This document shows positions 45,421 to 53,672 of a stretch of DNA of 64,000 bases, piece by piece. Source of the DNA: Brachybacterium fresconis (lineage in GTDB: Bacteria > Actinomycetota > Actinomycetes > Actinomycetales > Dermabacteraceae). A model generated the notes under the pieces. It was not told where the DNA came from. It ran no database searches and was given only the letters and a program-made list of their open reading frames with translations. Position 1 is the stretch's first letter; every line of letters starts with the position of its first letter. The position numbers were made by a program, and so were the translations under genes. The stretch is from the NCBI RefSeq assembly GCF_017876515.1, contig NZ_JAGIOC010000001.1, positions 1,054,001 through 1,118,000 on the forward strand. The letters run 5' to 3'.

Positions 45421-46194
45421 TCAACCGGTGACGTCGGCGCGATATCCGAGCCGCTGCGAGATCGTCTCGCCCTCCCGGACAAGCACCTCCGCGACCCCCG
45501 GCAGATCCTCGGGAGCCAGACGGTAGGCAGGACCGGCGACCGACAGCGCCGCGATGACGCCCCCCTCCGGCCCTCGGATCGGGGAGGCCACGGCGTTCAG
45601 CCCCTCCTCGAACTCCTCGACCACCGCGGCCCAGCCCCGCTCGCGCGCCTCGTCGAACTGCCGGCGCAGCGCGTCGGCATCTATCACGGTGGCCGCGGTG
45701 AACCGTTCCCGCGGCGCTTCCAGCACGGCATCGCGATCGGCGGCGCTCAGGTGTGCCATGAGCATCTTCCCGCTCGACGTGGCGTGCAGGACCGTCCGGT
45801 TCCCCACCCAGTTGTGCAGGGCGACGGTCCGGGTGCCTTGCGCCTGGTACACGTTGACCGCGGCGCCCTCGCGCAGGATCGCGACGTTGACGGTCTCCCC
45901 GAGCTGCTCCGCCAGCGCATCGCACACAGGTCCTGCCTCGGCGGTCAGATCGAGATTCGAGCGGGTGGCCGCCGCCAGACGCAGCACCCCCATCCCGAGC
46001 CGCACCTTGCCGGAGACGCCGTCGCGTTCGACGAGGTCATGATCCTCCAGCGCCGCGATCAGCCGGGAGGCGGTCGAGCCGTGGACCTCCAGCTCCCGCG
46101 CGACCTCGCCGACGCCCGCCGCGCCCTCGCGGGCGAGGATCTCCAGCACCCGTGCCGCCCTGTCCACCGACTGCACCGAACCATTCGTGACCAT
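45421..46194 (-). CDS. IclR-family transcriptional regulator
   Basis: 257-residue regulator. The N-terminal winged helix has SVDRAARVLEILAREGAAGVGEVARELEVHGSTASR (residues about 7-45, quoted as a pattern), and the C-terminal ligand domain has LHATSSGKMLMAHL and FEEGLNAVASPIRGPEGG. It lies between the flavoprotein and the methyltransferase gene and is divergent from the latter, so it probably regulates this catabolic locus. A TAGTAT lies 6 nt from the ATG, suggesting a leaderless mRNA. Confidence 0.9.
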   Translation of the reverse strand: MVTNGSVQSVDRAARVLEILAREGAAGVGEVARELEVHGSTASRLIAALEDHDLVERDGVSGKVRLGMGVLRLAAATRSNLDLTAEAGPVCDALAEQLGETVNVAILREGAAVNVYQAQGTRTVALHNWVGNRTVLHATSSGKMLMAHLSAADRDAVLEAPRERFTAATVIDADALRRQFDEARERGWAAVVEEFEEGLNAVASPIRGPEGGVIAALSVAGPAYRLAPEDLPGVAEVLVREGETISQRLGYRADVTG

Positions 46195-46200
46195 CCTCCG

Positions 46201-46206
46201 ATACTA
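46201..46206 (-). promoter_or_regulatory. -10 element, leaderless iclR-type gene
   Basis: TAGTAT on the minus strand is 6 nt from the ATG at 46194. The intervening CGGAGG abuts the ATG, too close to serve as a Shine-Dalgarno sequence. Confidence 0.5.
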
Positions 46207-46218
46207 CCCGCAGAACCT

Positions 46219-46258
46219 CGTGCTTTGCGCACGACGCAACCCATTGCGTATTACGCGC
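46219..46258. promoter_or_regulatory. Overlapping dyads, probable IclR operator
   Basis: The divergent gap holds CGTGC-N5-GCACG (46219-46233), TTGCG-N5-CGCAA (46225-46239) and, 19 bp on, TTGCG-N5-CGCGC (46244-46258). Such paired palindromes between an IclR gene and its target fit an operator that could control both directions. Confidence 0.5.
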
Positions 46259-46301
46259 ACAGATGGGAAAGTGGAGTACGGACACGACGTTGGAGGCCAT
46301 G

Positions 46302-47549
46302 ATGGCTGTGAACCAGAATCCCCACGTACTTCTCTACCCGCGCATCCGCAAGTCGCCGTTCTTCTACGCCTCCCGGCGTCACGGCGTGCAGATGTACAGC
46401 GTGTACAACCACACGTACCACCCCCGGCACTACGGCGACCCGGTCGCCGAGTACTGGGCGCTGCTGGAGGGCGTCACCCTCTGGGACGTCGGCGTCGAAC
46501 GGCAGATCCAGATCTCCGGACCGGACGCCTTCGACTTCACCAACCTGCTGGTCACCCGCGATCTGAGCAGGTGCAAGGTCGGTCAGTGCAAGTACGTCTT
46601 CCTCACCGACCAGCATGGTGGGATCCTCAACGACCCGGTCCTGCTGCGCCTGGAGGAGAACCGCTTCTGGCTCTCCCTGGCCGACAGCGACATCCTGCTG
46701 TGGGCCCGCGGCGTCGCCACCTACGCCGGGATGGACGTCGACATCCGGGAGATCGACGTCGGCCCGGTGCAGGTCCAGGGCCCCAAGTCCTACGCCGTCA
46801 TGCGGGACCTGCTCGGCGATTCGGTGGCGGACATCCGCTACTACTACCTGCACGACTTCACGATCGACGGGATCGACGTGACCGTCTCGCGCACCGGCTA
46901 CACCGGGGAGATCGGCTACGAGATCTACGTCCACAACGCCTCCCGCGACGCCGCACGGCTGTGGGAGCTGGTGTGGGAGGCCGGGCAGCCGCACGGGCTG
47001 AAGGTCATCGGGCCGTGCCACATCCGCCGGATCGAAGGCGGCATGCTCGCCCACGGGGCGGACATCACGGTCGACACCAACCCCTTCGAAGTCGGGATGG
47101 GCTACGACTGGATGGTGGATCTGCGTCAGGAGGCCGACTTCATCGGCAAGGAAGCGCTGCGCCGGATCAAGGCGGAGGGCCCGCGCCGCAAGCTGGTCGG
47201 TCTCGAGATCGGCGGGGCGCGGCTGGGCAGCTACAACGACGGCTCCATGATCGACGCCTTCCCCGTCCACCACGACGGGTCGGTGATCGGTCAGGTCACC
47301 TCGGCGTGCTGGTCCCCCCGCCTGGAGAAGAACATCGGCCTGGCCCTCGTGCCGACCGAGTTCTCCGCCGTGGGCACGGCCGTCACGGTCGACACGGGCG
47401 AACGGCCGGGGACCCTGCTGCCCTCCGGCGAGGAGCTCGTCGACGCCGTGGTGGTCCCCAAGCCCTTCATCGATCCCACGAAGGAGCAGCCCAAGGGAGA
47501 TGTGACGGCCCTGGCCGCAGCCGGTTCCGCGGGCATCGCCGGGGCGTGA
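46302..47549 (+). CDS. DmdA-like GcvT-family tetrahydrofolate methyltransferase
   Basis: 415-residue GcvT-fold protein closer in motif style to DMSP demethylase DmdA than to glycine-cleavage T protein: MYSVYNHTYHPRHYG, LWDVGVERQIQISG, GGILNDPVLLRLEEN, FWLSLADSDILLWARG, VQGPKSYAVM and SRTGYTGEIGYEIY. Such enzymes demethylate a substrate to give 5-methyl-tetrahydrofolate. DMSP, other sulfonium or quaternary amines, or aromatic methyl ethers are possible substrates. GGAGG (46292-46296) favours the second ATG at 46302 over 46299. Its 3' end lies 1 nt from the MTHFR-like gene. Confidence 0.8.
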   Translation: MAVNQNPHVLLYPRIRKSPFFYASRRHGVQMYSVYNHTYHPRHYGDPVAEYWALLEGVTLWDVGVERQIQISGPDAFDFTNLLVTRDLSRCKVGQCKYVFLTDQHGGILNDPVLLRLEENRFWLSLADSDILLWARGVATYAGMDVDIREIDVGPVQVQGPKSYAVMRDLLGDSVADIRYYYLHDFTIDGIDVTVSRTGYTGEIGYEIYVHNASRDAARLWELVWEAGQPHGLKVIGPCHIRRIEGGMLAHGADITVDTNPFEVGMGYDWMVDLRQEADFIGKEALRRIKAEGPRRKLVGLEIGGARLGSYNDGSMIDAFPVHHDGSVIGQVTSACWSPRLEKNIGLALVPTEFSAVGTAVTVDTGERPGTLLPSGEELVDAVVVPKPFIDPTKEQPKGDVTALAAAGSAGIAGA

Positions 47550-47550
47550 G

Positions 47551-48384
47551 GTGAGCTCCCGCGGAGCGGACGTCGCGGACCCCGTCCCGGCGGGCCCGGG
47601 CGCGGCGCAGTTCGAGGTGCTCCCGCTGCGGGGGATCACGGACCGTGTCGGCGCCCACCTCTCGCCGGGGGTGCGCGTGACCGTGACCGCCTCCCCGGCG
47701 CACGGCCTGGAGGCCACGCTCGCAGTGGCGTGCGAGCTGGCGGGCCGAGGCTTCACAGCGGTCCCCCACCTCCCGGCGCGCCAGATCCGGGACCAGCAGG
47801 AGGTGCGGGAGATCCTGGAGCGGCTCGAGAGCGCCGGGATCCACGAGGTGTTCGTCATCGCCGGCGACGCGCCGCGACCTGCCGGGGACTTCGAGGGCTC
47901 GCTGCCCCTGGTGGAGCTCCTCGCCGCCGAGGCCCCCGATCTCACGATCGGGGTGGGCGCGCACCCGGAGGGCCATCCGTTCGTCGACGAGCGCGAGGCG
48001 ATGCGACTGCTGCGCGCGAAGGCGGAGCACGCCTCCTATCTCGTGACCCAGATGTGCTTCGAGGCGGTCCCGCTGCTGGCCTGGATGCGCGGGCTCCGAG
48101 CTTCCGGTATCGCTCTGCCGGTGCGCCCGGGCATCGCCGCCCCCGTGGGCACCGCGCGGCTGCTCCGGATCGGGGCGCGCATCGGGGTGGGCCGCTCGCT
48201 GCGGATGCTCGGCGGCGAGGGATCGGGGATGCGACGACTCGTCGGCCCGGGCTCCTGGGATCCCGGCGCCCTGCTGGAGGACCTCGATCAGGCCCGGGAG
48301 GAGCCGGGGCTCGCGCTGGCCGGGCCGCACGTGTACACCTTCAACGACCTGGAGGCGGCGGCACGCTGGCGAACAGGCGCGTGA
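47551..48384 (+). CDS. Methylenetetrahydrofolate reductase-like protein
   Basis: 277-residue TIM-barrel protein related to MetF. Features are VTVTASPAHGLEATLAVA at the first strand, IRDQQEVREILERL, FVIAGDAPRPAGDFEG in the flavin region and YLVTQMCFEAVPLLAWM near the end. The N-terminal segment where MetF has a FEFFPP-type motif with the catalytic Glu reads VTVTASP, so that Glu is not evident. Coupled to the methyltransferase gene, it probably oxidises 5-methyl-THF to methylene-THF or otherwise handles the folate product. Confidence 0.7.
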   Translation: MSSRGADVADPVPAGPGAAQFEVLPLRGITDRVGAHLSPGVRVTVTASPAHGLEATLAVACELAGRGFTAVPHLPARQIRDQQEVREILERLESAGIHEVFVIAGDAPRPAGDFEGSLPLVELLAAEAPDLTIGVGAHPEGHPFVDEREAMRLLRAKAEHASYLVTQMCFEAVPLLAWMRGLRASGIALPVRPGIAAPVGTARLLRIGARIGVGRSLRMLGGEGSGMRRLVGPGSWDPGALLEDLDQAREEPGLALAGPHVYTFNDLEAAARWRTGA

Positions 48385-48539
48385 GCACGGCTCGAGGGCG
48401 GATCGAGGGCGCGGATCGCGGGCGTAGCCTGACCCGATCGACGGTCGGATCGCGGGCGGTGTCCAGGACGTTCCGCTCCCCCTCAGAGAGATCTGGCATC
48501 GTCGAGGGCCCGGATCTCTCCTCGAAGGGGCAGCACCTG

Positions 48540-49292
48540 ATGGATGATGACGACTCGGCCCAGGCCGACACCTCGCAGCGCGTGAGCTCGTTGGTGCGCG
48601 CACGGCAGGAGGAGCTGAGCCGTCCGGGCACCGACCCGGAGCAGCTGGCCGCACAGATGAAGCAGGTCCACGAGGAGTTCACCCGGCTGCGGATGTACTA
48701 CCAGTTCGGCATCGACGAGGTGCAGACCAAGGTGAACATCCTGCGCCAGGAGTTCGAGCAGATCCACGAGTACTCCCCCATCGAGCACGTCCGCTCCCGC
48801 CTGAAGTCCACCGAGAGCCTCGTCGAGAAGGCCGTGCGCACCGGCGGCGATATGACGATTCCGGCGATCCGCGAGCGGGTCCATGACATCGCCGGCGTGC
48901 GCATCACCTGCAGCTTCGTCTCCGACGTGTACTGGATCGCGGACATGCTGCGCCGTCAGCCGGATCTCGAGGTGCTCACCACGAAGGACTACATCGCCTC
49001 CCCGAAACCCCACGGGTACCGCTCGCTGCACCTGATCGTGCAGGTGCCGGTGTTCCTCTCCGAGCACACCGAGCACGTCCCCGTCGAGCTGCAGCTGCGC
49101 ACCATCGCGATGGACTTCTGGGCCAGCACCGAGCACAAGCTGAGCTACAAGTACCGTCGCAACCTGCCCGCTCCTCTGCGTGCGGAGCTCGACGACGCCG
49201 CCCGGGTCGCCGCGGATCTCGATGCGCGGATGGAGCGACTGCGTTCGGAGATCCGCCCGATGCCCGACCCGGAGCGGCCCGCGCGCTCATAA
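48540..49292 (+). CDS. Small alarmone synthetase, RelA/SpoT family GTP pyrophosphokinase
   Basis: Synthesises (p)ppGpp from ATP and GDP/GTP. The 250-residue protein has only the synthetase domain: VRSRLKSTESLVEKAVR, HDIAGVRITCSFVSDVYWIADML, KDYIASPKPHGYRSLHLI and VELQLRTIAMDFWASTEHKL. There is no HD hydrolase or TGS domain, so it is a RelP/RelQ-like single-domain enzyme in addition to the presumed long Rel. AAGGGG lies 8 nt before the ATG. Confidence 0.9.
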   Translation: MDDDDSAQADTSQRVSSLVRARQEELSRPGTDPEQLAAQMKQVHEEFTRLRMYYQFGIDEVQTKVNILRQEFEQIHEYSPIEHVRSRLKSTESLVEKAVRTGGDMTIPAIRERVHDIAGVRITCSFVSDVYWIADMLRRQPDLEVLTTKDYIASPKPHGYRSLHLIVQVPVFLSEHTEHVPVELQLRTIAMDFWASTEHKLSYKYRRNLPAPLRAELDDAARVAADLDARMERLRSEIRPMPDPERPARS

Positions 49293-49293
49293 T
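49288..49293 (+). promoter_or_regulatory. -10 element, leaderless epimerase gene
   Basis: CATAAT overlaps the end of the alarmone synthetase gene and lies 6 nt before the ATG at 49300. Confidence 0.5.
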
Positions 49294-49299
49294 GGGGTC

Positions 49300-50085
49300 A
49301 TGAGCAACTCGACGAAGCGTGTCCTGATCACCGGTGCCACGGGCGGTGTCGGCGCCCGCCTGGCGGACGACCTGCGCGAGGAGTACGACCTCGTCCTCCA
49401 CGGCCGCGACGCGGGCAAGGTGCCGCCGGATGTGGAGTTGAAGCTGGCGGAGCTCGCCGAGTACGACCAGGTGCTCGCGCTGATGGACGGTGTCGACACG
49501 GTCGTCCACCTGGCCGGAGCCTCCTCCCCCGAGTCCCCCTGGGAGGCGGTGCTGGAGGCGAACCTCATCGGGCAGCGCAATGTGCTCGAGGCGGCCCGCG
49601 ATGCCGGGGTGCGGCGGGTCGTGCTCGCCTCCTCGAACCATGCGATGGGCATGTACGACCGCTATGAGCAGTGGCCCGTCTACCCGGACCAGATCCAGCG
49701 GGCGGATTCGCTCTACGGCGTCTCGAAGATCTTCGGGGAAGCGCTCGGGCGCTACTACCACGACGAATACGGCCTGGACGTGATCGCGCTGCGCATCGGC
49801 TGGGTCGCCGAGGACCCGCTCGCGGCCGAGGAGGACGTGCTGCGGGCCATGTGGCTCAGCCCCGCCGACTGCACCCGGGTGGTGCGTCGTGCCATCGAGG
49901 CCGAGGTGCGCTTCGGCCTGTTCTACGCGATCTCGGACAACCCCAACCGCCGCTGGTCGCTGACCAACACGACGCTCGAGCTGGGATACCGCCCGCAGGA
50001 CTCCTGGACGGATCTGCCCGGTGCCGAGGAGCACGTGGTCGAGGGCGGAGCCGACGTGCGGGACTCCTGGCCCCTGGGCTCGTGA
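49300..50085 (+). CDS. NAD(P)-dependent epimerase/dehydratase (extended SDR)
   Basis: 261-residue extended SDR resembling uronate dehydrogenases. The Rossmann motif is LITGATGGVGARL (about 9-21), with HLAGASSPESPWE, LASSNHAMGMY and the catalytic YGVSKIFGEALGRYY. Uronate dehydrogenases oxidise hexuronic acids to lactones; that specific substrate is inference. It overlaps the membrane protein gene downstream by 4 nt. Confidence 0.85.
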   Translation: MSNSTKRVLITGATGGVGARLADDLREEYDLVLHGRDAGKVPPDVELKLAELAEYDQVLALMDGVDTVVHLAGASSPESPWEAVLEANLIGQRNVLEAARDAGVRRVVLASSNHAMGMYDRYEQWPVYPDQIQRADSLYGVSKIFGEALGRYYHDEYGLDVIALRIGWVAEDPLAAEEDVLRAMWLSPADCTRVVRRAIEAEVRFGLFYAISDNPNRRWSLTNTTLELGYRPQDSWTDLPGAEEHVVEGGADVRDSWPLGS

Positions 50086-50735
50086 GCCTCGCGGCGCGCA
50101 CGCTGCGGGTGCTGGTCGCCCTCGCCGTGCTCGCCGCCCTGGTCCACGACGTGGTCGTCGCCGCCCGGGACGGCCTGCTGGCCCAGGACGTCTCCTACTT
50201 CACCAACCAGTCGGGCCTCGCGTTCGTCCTGCTCGTGGCCGTGGGCCTGGTGCTCGGGCGGAAGCGGCCGCCGTGGCTGGAGGACGTGCGGGGCGCCGTC
50301 GCGTTCTACCTGGCGATGACGGGGATCGTCTACGCGCTGCTGATCGCGCCGCCGTCGGAGCTGCTGCGCTGGGACATCGGCTGGACCGGGATCGTGCTGC
50401 ATCGCCTCGCTCCCGTGGTCGCGGTCGCGGATTGGCTGCTGACCCCGCGGCAGCGGCCCGCCCCGGCCCGACGGATCCTGCTGTGGCAGCTCTATCCCAT
50501 CGCCTACCTCGTGCTGACCTGGGTGCGCGGCGGGGTCACCGGCTGGTATCCCTATGACTTCCTGGACCCCTCGGTCTCCTCCTGGGCGCAGGTCCTTCTG
50601 GTCACCGTGATCGTGCTGGGGGCGTTCTTCGCCGTGGCCGCGCTGCTGCATCTGTGCTGCGGGCGGCTGCGGACGGGACCGTCGACGCAGGAGGCCCCCG
50701 AACCGTTCGCACGGCGCAGGCGCGAGCGCTCCTGA
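50082..50735 (+). CDS. Pr6Pr-family membrane protein
   Basis: 217-residue protein with six hydrophobic helices (for example TLRVLVALAVLAALVHDVVV, LAFVLLVAVGLVLG, WAQVLLVTVIVLGAFFAV). FTNQSGL and HRLAPVVAVADWLL followed by LLWQLYPIAYLVLTWVRG match the Pr6Pr/FAR-17a-like family. Function unknown. It begins at a GTG overlapping the epimerase stop (GTGA). The C-terminus is basic and cytoplasmic. Confidence 0.82.
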   Translation: MSLAARTLRVLVALAVLAALVHDVVVAARDGLLAQDVSYFTNQSGLAFVLLVAVGLVLGRKRPPWLEDVRGAVAFYLAMTGIVYALLIAPPSELLRWDIGWTGIVLHRLAPVVAVADWLLTPRQRPAPARRILLWQLYPIAYLVLTWVRGGVTGWYPYDFLDPSVSSWAQVLLVTVIVLGAFFAVAALLHLCCGRLRTGPSTQEAPEPFARRRRERS

Positions 50736-50771
50736 GCTGCCGGCGCCGTCTCCTCTGCACCGGTCGTGACG

Positions 50772-51614
50772 TCAGTGGTGCCCTTCGGCGATCAGCGCCT
50801 CCATCTGCGCGCCAGCCTCCTGGTCGCCGATGATCTCGACCTTCTCGCTCTGCCCGGAGAGGTGCTCGAGGGCCTGTCCCCTCCCCCAGGCCCACAGGTC
50901 AAGAGCGAGCGGCGATCCGGACACCTCCGCTCGCGGCAGACCGTCCGTCGCGTCCTCGTCCGTGGCGAGCCGGCCGACGGGGACATCGAACTCCTGCCCG
51001 TCGCGGGGTCGGGTCCCGGTCCAGCGGCTGATCAGCAGCCGACGGGGCTGCCCGGCGTCGGCCGTGATCTCGGCGAGGGCGACCGGGGCGAGACCGGCCC
51101 ACTCCGGGATCCACTCGAGAGCGGCGGGCCACATCACTCGCAGCACGTGATCGAGACCGGCATGGGCGACCTGCGGGGCGATCGGGCTCACCCTGCGGCC
51201 GGCGGCGAGCTCTGCGTCGACGCGGTGGATGGTCGCCTCATGGATCTGCATACTCCGGATGACGGAGACGGTCTGCTCCGCCGAGTACCAGAACCATGCC
51301 GGTTCCTCGTCGTCGTGCGTCTCGAGCTGGCTCAGGAGCGCTTCGGTCGCCGCGGCGCGCCGCTCCAGCAGCTCCTCGAACTGCTCGGGTCTCGCCGCCG
51401 CGGCGTCCTCGAGCTCCTGGGCCTCCTCCTCGCGGGTGACGCCGCGGGCGAGGATCGCGCCCCAGAACTCGTGGACCTCGGTGAGGTGCCACAGCAGATC
51501 GGCGGCGGTCCAGTCCGGGCAGGTGGGGACCTTCTGCTCGGGGTCGGTGGTGGTGAGGGCGGCGGCGAGAAGGTCCGCTTCGTCGCGGATCACGGAGACG
51601 GCATCGATGCTCAT
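50772..51614 (-). CDS. Maleylpyruvate isomerase-like, mycothiol-dependent family (DinB fold)
   Basis: 280-residue protein with the N-terminal DinB-like four-helix domain (VPTCPDWTAADLLWHLTEVHEFW) and SMQIHEATIHRVDAELAAG, which provide the metal-binding His residues of the mycothiol-dependent isomerase family. The C-terminal part (LDLWAWGRG) matches the family's second domain. Most members act on mycothiol-conjugated or unknown substrates. The start codon ATG 51614 fits the family N-terminus. Confidence 0.82.
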   Translation of the reverse strand: MSIDAVSVIRDEADLLAAALTTTDPEQKVPTCPDWTAADLLWHLTEVHEFWGAILARGVTREEEAQELEDAAAARPEQFEELLERRAAATEALLSQLETHDDEEPAWFWYSAEQTVSVIRSMQIHEATIHRVDAELAAGRRVSPIAPQVAHAGLDHVLRVMWPAALEWIPEWAGLAPVALAEITADAGQPRRLLISRWTGTRPRDGQEFDVPVGRLATDEDATDGLPRAEVSGSPLALDLWAWGRGQALEHLSGQSEKVEIIGDQEAGAQMEALIAEGHH

Positions 51615-51819
51615 CTCTCCATCGAAGCACTCCCGCCCGAGAGACGGAAGCCTCGCGCCGTCCGAACGGTCCATCCGTTGCGCCCGGTCCCGAGGCGGCC
51701 TAGCGTCGGGATGGAGCACGTGCCCGCTCCGATCGGTTGCCCGGGCCCGCCCTCGTGCTCCGTCGACCGGGCCGCACGGACGGAGCACCGCAGGCTCCGA
51801 CGACGGCTGGGAGGCCATG

Positions 51820-53046
51820 ATGCGCACCGTCCCGTTCGACAGCACCCTCGCGTTCCTGCGCGAGGGGTATCCGTTCATCGCCTCGCGGTGCGAGGCCTCC
51901 GGCGCTGACGTGCTGACCACGCGTCTGGCGCTGCACCCGGTCACCCTCCTGCGCGGCGCCGAGGCGGCGCGGGTCTTCTACGACGGGCGGCACCTGACCC
52001 GGCAGGGCGCGATGCCGGCCCTCGTCCAGCACCTGCTGCAGGACGAGGGCTCCGTCCAGAGCCTCGACGGCGCGGCGCACCACCGCCGCAAGAAGATGTT
52101 CCTGTCGCTGATGGGCCCCGACGCGATGGATCGCCTGGGCGCTCTGTTCGAGGCCGAGTGGGACCATGCGCTGGCCAGGCTGCACGACAGCGGCCGAGTG
52201 CGACTCGACCACCTCAGCCGGGTCGTGCTCACGCGGGCGGCCCTGCGCTGGTGCGGGATCGGGCTGGAGGCGGTCGGTGTCCCGCGGCTGACGACGGAGC
52301 TGAGCCTGATGATCGACCAGGTGGCTCGACCGGGGCCCGCGAACTGGTACGCCCGATGGCGTCGGCGAGGGACCGAGCGCTGGGCGAGCGAGCTCGTCGA
52401 GCAGGTGCGGGCCGGGGGCCTGACCCCGCCGCCCGAATCACCGCTGGCCGTCCTGGCCGCCCACACGGAGGACGGGGATCTGCTCCCACCTCGGGTCGCG
52501 GCCGTGGAGATCCTGAACCTCCTGCGGCCCCTGCTGGCCGTCTCCCGCTTCATCGAGTTCGCCGCCGTCGCCCTGGTCCGGCATCCGCAGTGGCGGGACA
52601 CCTTCGCCGCGGGGGACGAGCGCGACCTCGAACCGTTCGCGCAGGAGGTGCGACGCTTCTTCCCCTTCTTCCCGGCGGTGCCGGGGCGGGTCCGCGCTCC
52701 CTTCCGGATCCAGGATCATGACTTCCGCATCGGCGACCGGGTGATCCTGGACCTGTACGGCACCTGCCACGACCGCCGGACGTTCCCCGACCCGGACAGC
52801 TTCCGTCCGGAGCGCTTCCGCGGCTGGTCCTGGCAGGAGGATCCCTTCACGCTGATCGCCCAAGGCGCCGGGGACCCCGAGGAGGACCATCGGTGCCCGG
52901 GCGAGGGGAGCACGGTCGCCCTGCTCGAGCGAGCAGTGCGCCTGCTCAGCCGCAGCGGGCTGACGATGCCTCCGCAGGATCTGTCGATCCCCCTGAACCG
53001 CTTCCCGGCGGCGCCCCGCAGCGGCGTGGTGCTCGCCGGGCTCTGA
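51820..53046 (+). CDS. Cytochrome P450 CYP152-type fatty-acid peroxygenase
   Basis: 408-residue P450 that should use hydrogen peroxide directly. The I-helix carries the CYP152 hallmark Arg-Pro pair (NLLRPLLAVSRF, R236-P237) in place of the acid-alcohol pair, which binds the fatty-acid carboxylate. The heme ligand is C359 in DHRCPGEGSTVALL. The segment SVQSLDGAAHHRRKKMFLSLM places Gln80 where P450-BSbeta has Gln85 and OleT has His, favouring hydroxylation over decarboxylation. GGGAGG lies 5 nt before the second ATG, which is preferred over 51817. No redox partner genes are nearby, as expected. Confidence 0.9.
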   Translation: MRTVPFDSTLAFLREGYPFIASRCEASGADVLTTRLALHPVTLLRGAEAARVFYDGRHLTRQGAMPALVQHLLQDEGSVQSLDGAAHHRRKKMFLSLMGPDAMDRLGALFEAEWDHALARLHDSGRVRLDHLSRVVLTRAALRWCGIGLEAVGVPRLTTELSLMIDQVARPGPANWYARWRRRGTERWASELVEQVRAGGLTPPPESPLAVLAAHTEDGDLLPPRVAAVEILNLLRPLLAVSRFIEFAAVALVRHPQWRDTFAAGDERDLEPFAQEVRRFFPFFPAVPGRVRAPFRIQDHDFRIGDRVILDLYGTCHDRRTFPDPDSFRPERFRGWSWQEDPFTLIAQGAGDPEEDHRCPGEGSTVALLERAVRLLSRSGLTMPPQDLSIPLNRFPAAPRSGVVLAGL

Positions 53047-53105
53047 GGGCCCTGGCGCTCGCCGGGCTCCGTGCGGCGATGGTGCTCCCCGATCTCTGAC
53101 CGTGC

Positions 53106-53672
53106 TCAGCGCGCCCAGCGCTCGAGAACCTCCGCGGAGTCGGCGAGATCGGCCTGCCGGTCCCCGATCAGCAGGTCCCGCACGGCCCGCGTGTGCTCGG
53201 GACGCTCGTCGGCCACCGCGTCCTCGACGATCGTGGCGCGGATGTTGTTCGCGTAGGCGTCCCGCGCGGTCTGGGCGATGCAGGCGTGTGTCGAGACCCC
53301 TGCGATGACGACCCTGCTCACGGCGAGGTTGTGCATCCGCAGCAGCAGGTCGGTGCCGAACCAGGCGCTGTCGCGGGTCTTCTCGAGCCGGGTCATGCCC
53401 GTGGTGTCGAGCTCGGCGATGACGTCGGTCGCCGGGTCCCCGTGGAAGAGGAAGCCCTCATCGTCCTCGAGCATCGAGAGCGTCCAGGTGGAGCGGTCGC
53501 GGCTGTGCTCGGTGGAGATCAGGAAGATCGGCACGTCGGCGCCGCGTGCCGCCGCCGCCAGGGAATCGACGGCGGTGACGACCGCGGTGCGCGCCTCGGC
53601 GAGCGCGGGGCCGGCGAAGAATGCCTCCTGCAGATCGATCAGCAGCAGGGCATCGGCAGGTCGCGAGGTCAC
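53106..53672 (-). CDS. Isochorismatase-family cysteine hydrolase
   Basis: 188-residue hydrolase of the nicotinamidase/isochorismatase fold with the triad in order: Asp in LLLIDLQEAFF, Lys in LEKTRDSAWFGT and Cys in VSTHACIAQTARDAY. Substrates vary widely (amides, isochorismate). The GTG start overlaps the stop of the SDR gene as GTGA, so the two are co-translated, in an operon led by the alcohol dehydrogenase. Confidence 0.87.
   Translation of the reverse strand: MTSRPADALLLIDLQEAFFAGPALAEARTAVVTAVDSLAAAARGADVPIFLISTEHSRDRSTWTLSMLEDDEGFLFHGDPATDVIAELDTTGMTRLEKTRDSAWFGTDLLLRMHNLAVSRVVIAGVSTHACIAQTARDAYANNIRATIVEDAVADERPEHTRAVRDLLIGDRQADLADSAEVLERWAR

Noticed and set aside
51820..53046. OleT-like alkene-forming decarboxylase
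   Set aside because: The position corresponding to OleT His85 appears to be Gln, as in hydroxylating P450-BSbeta.
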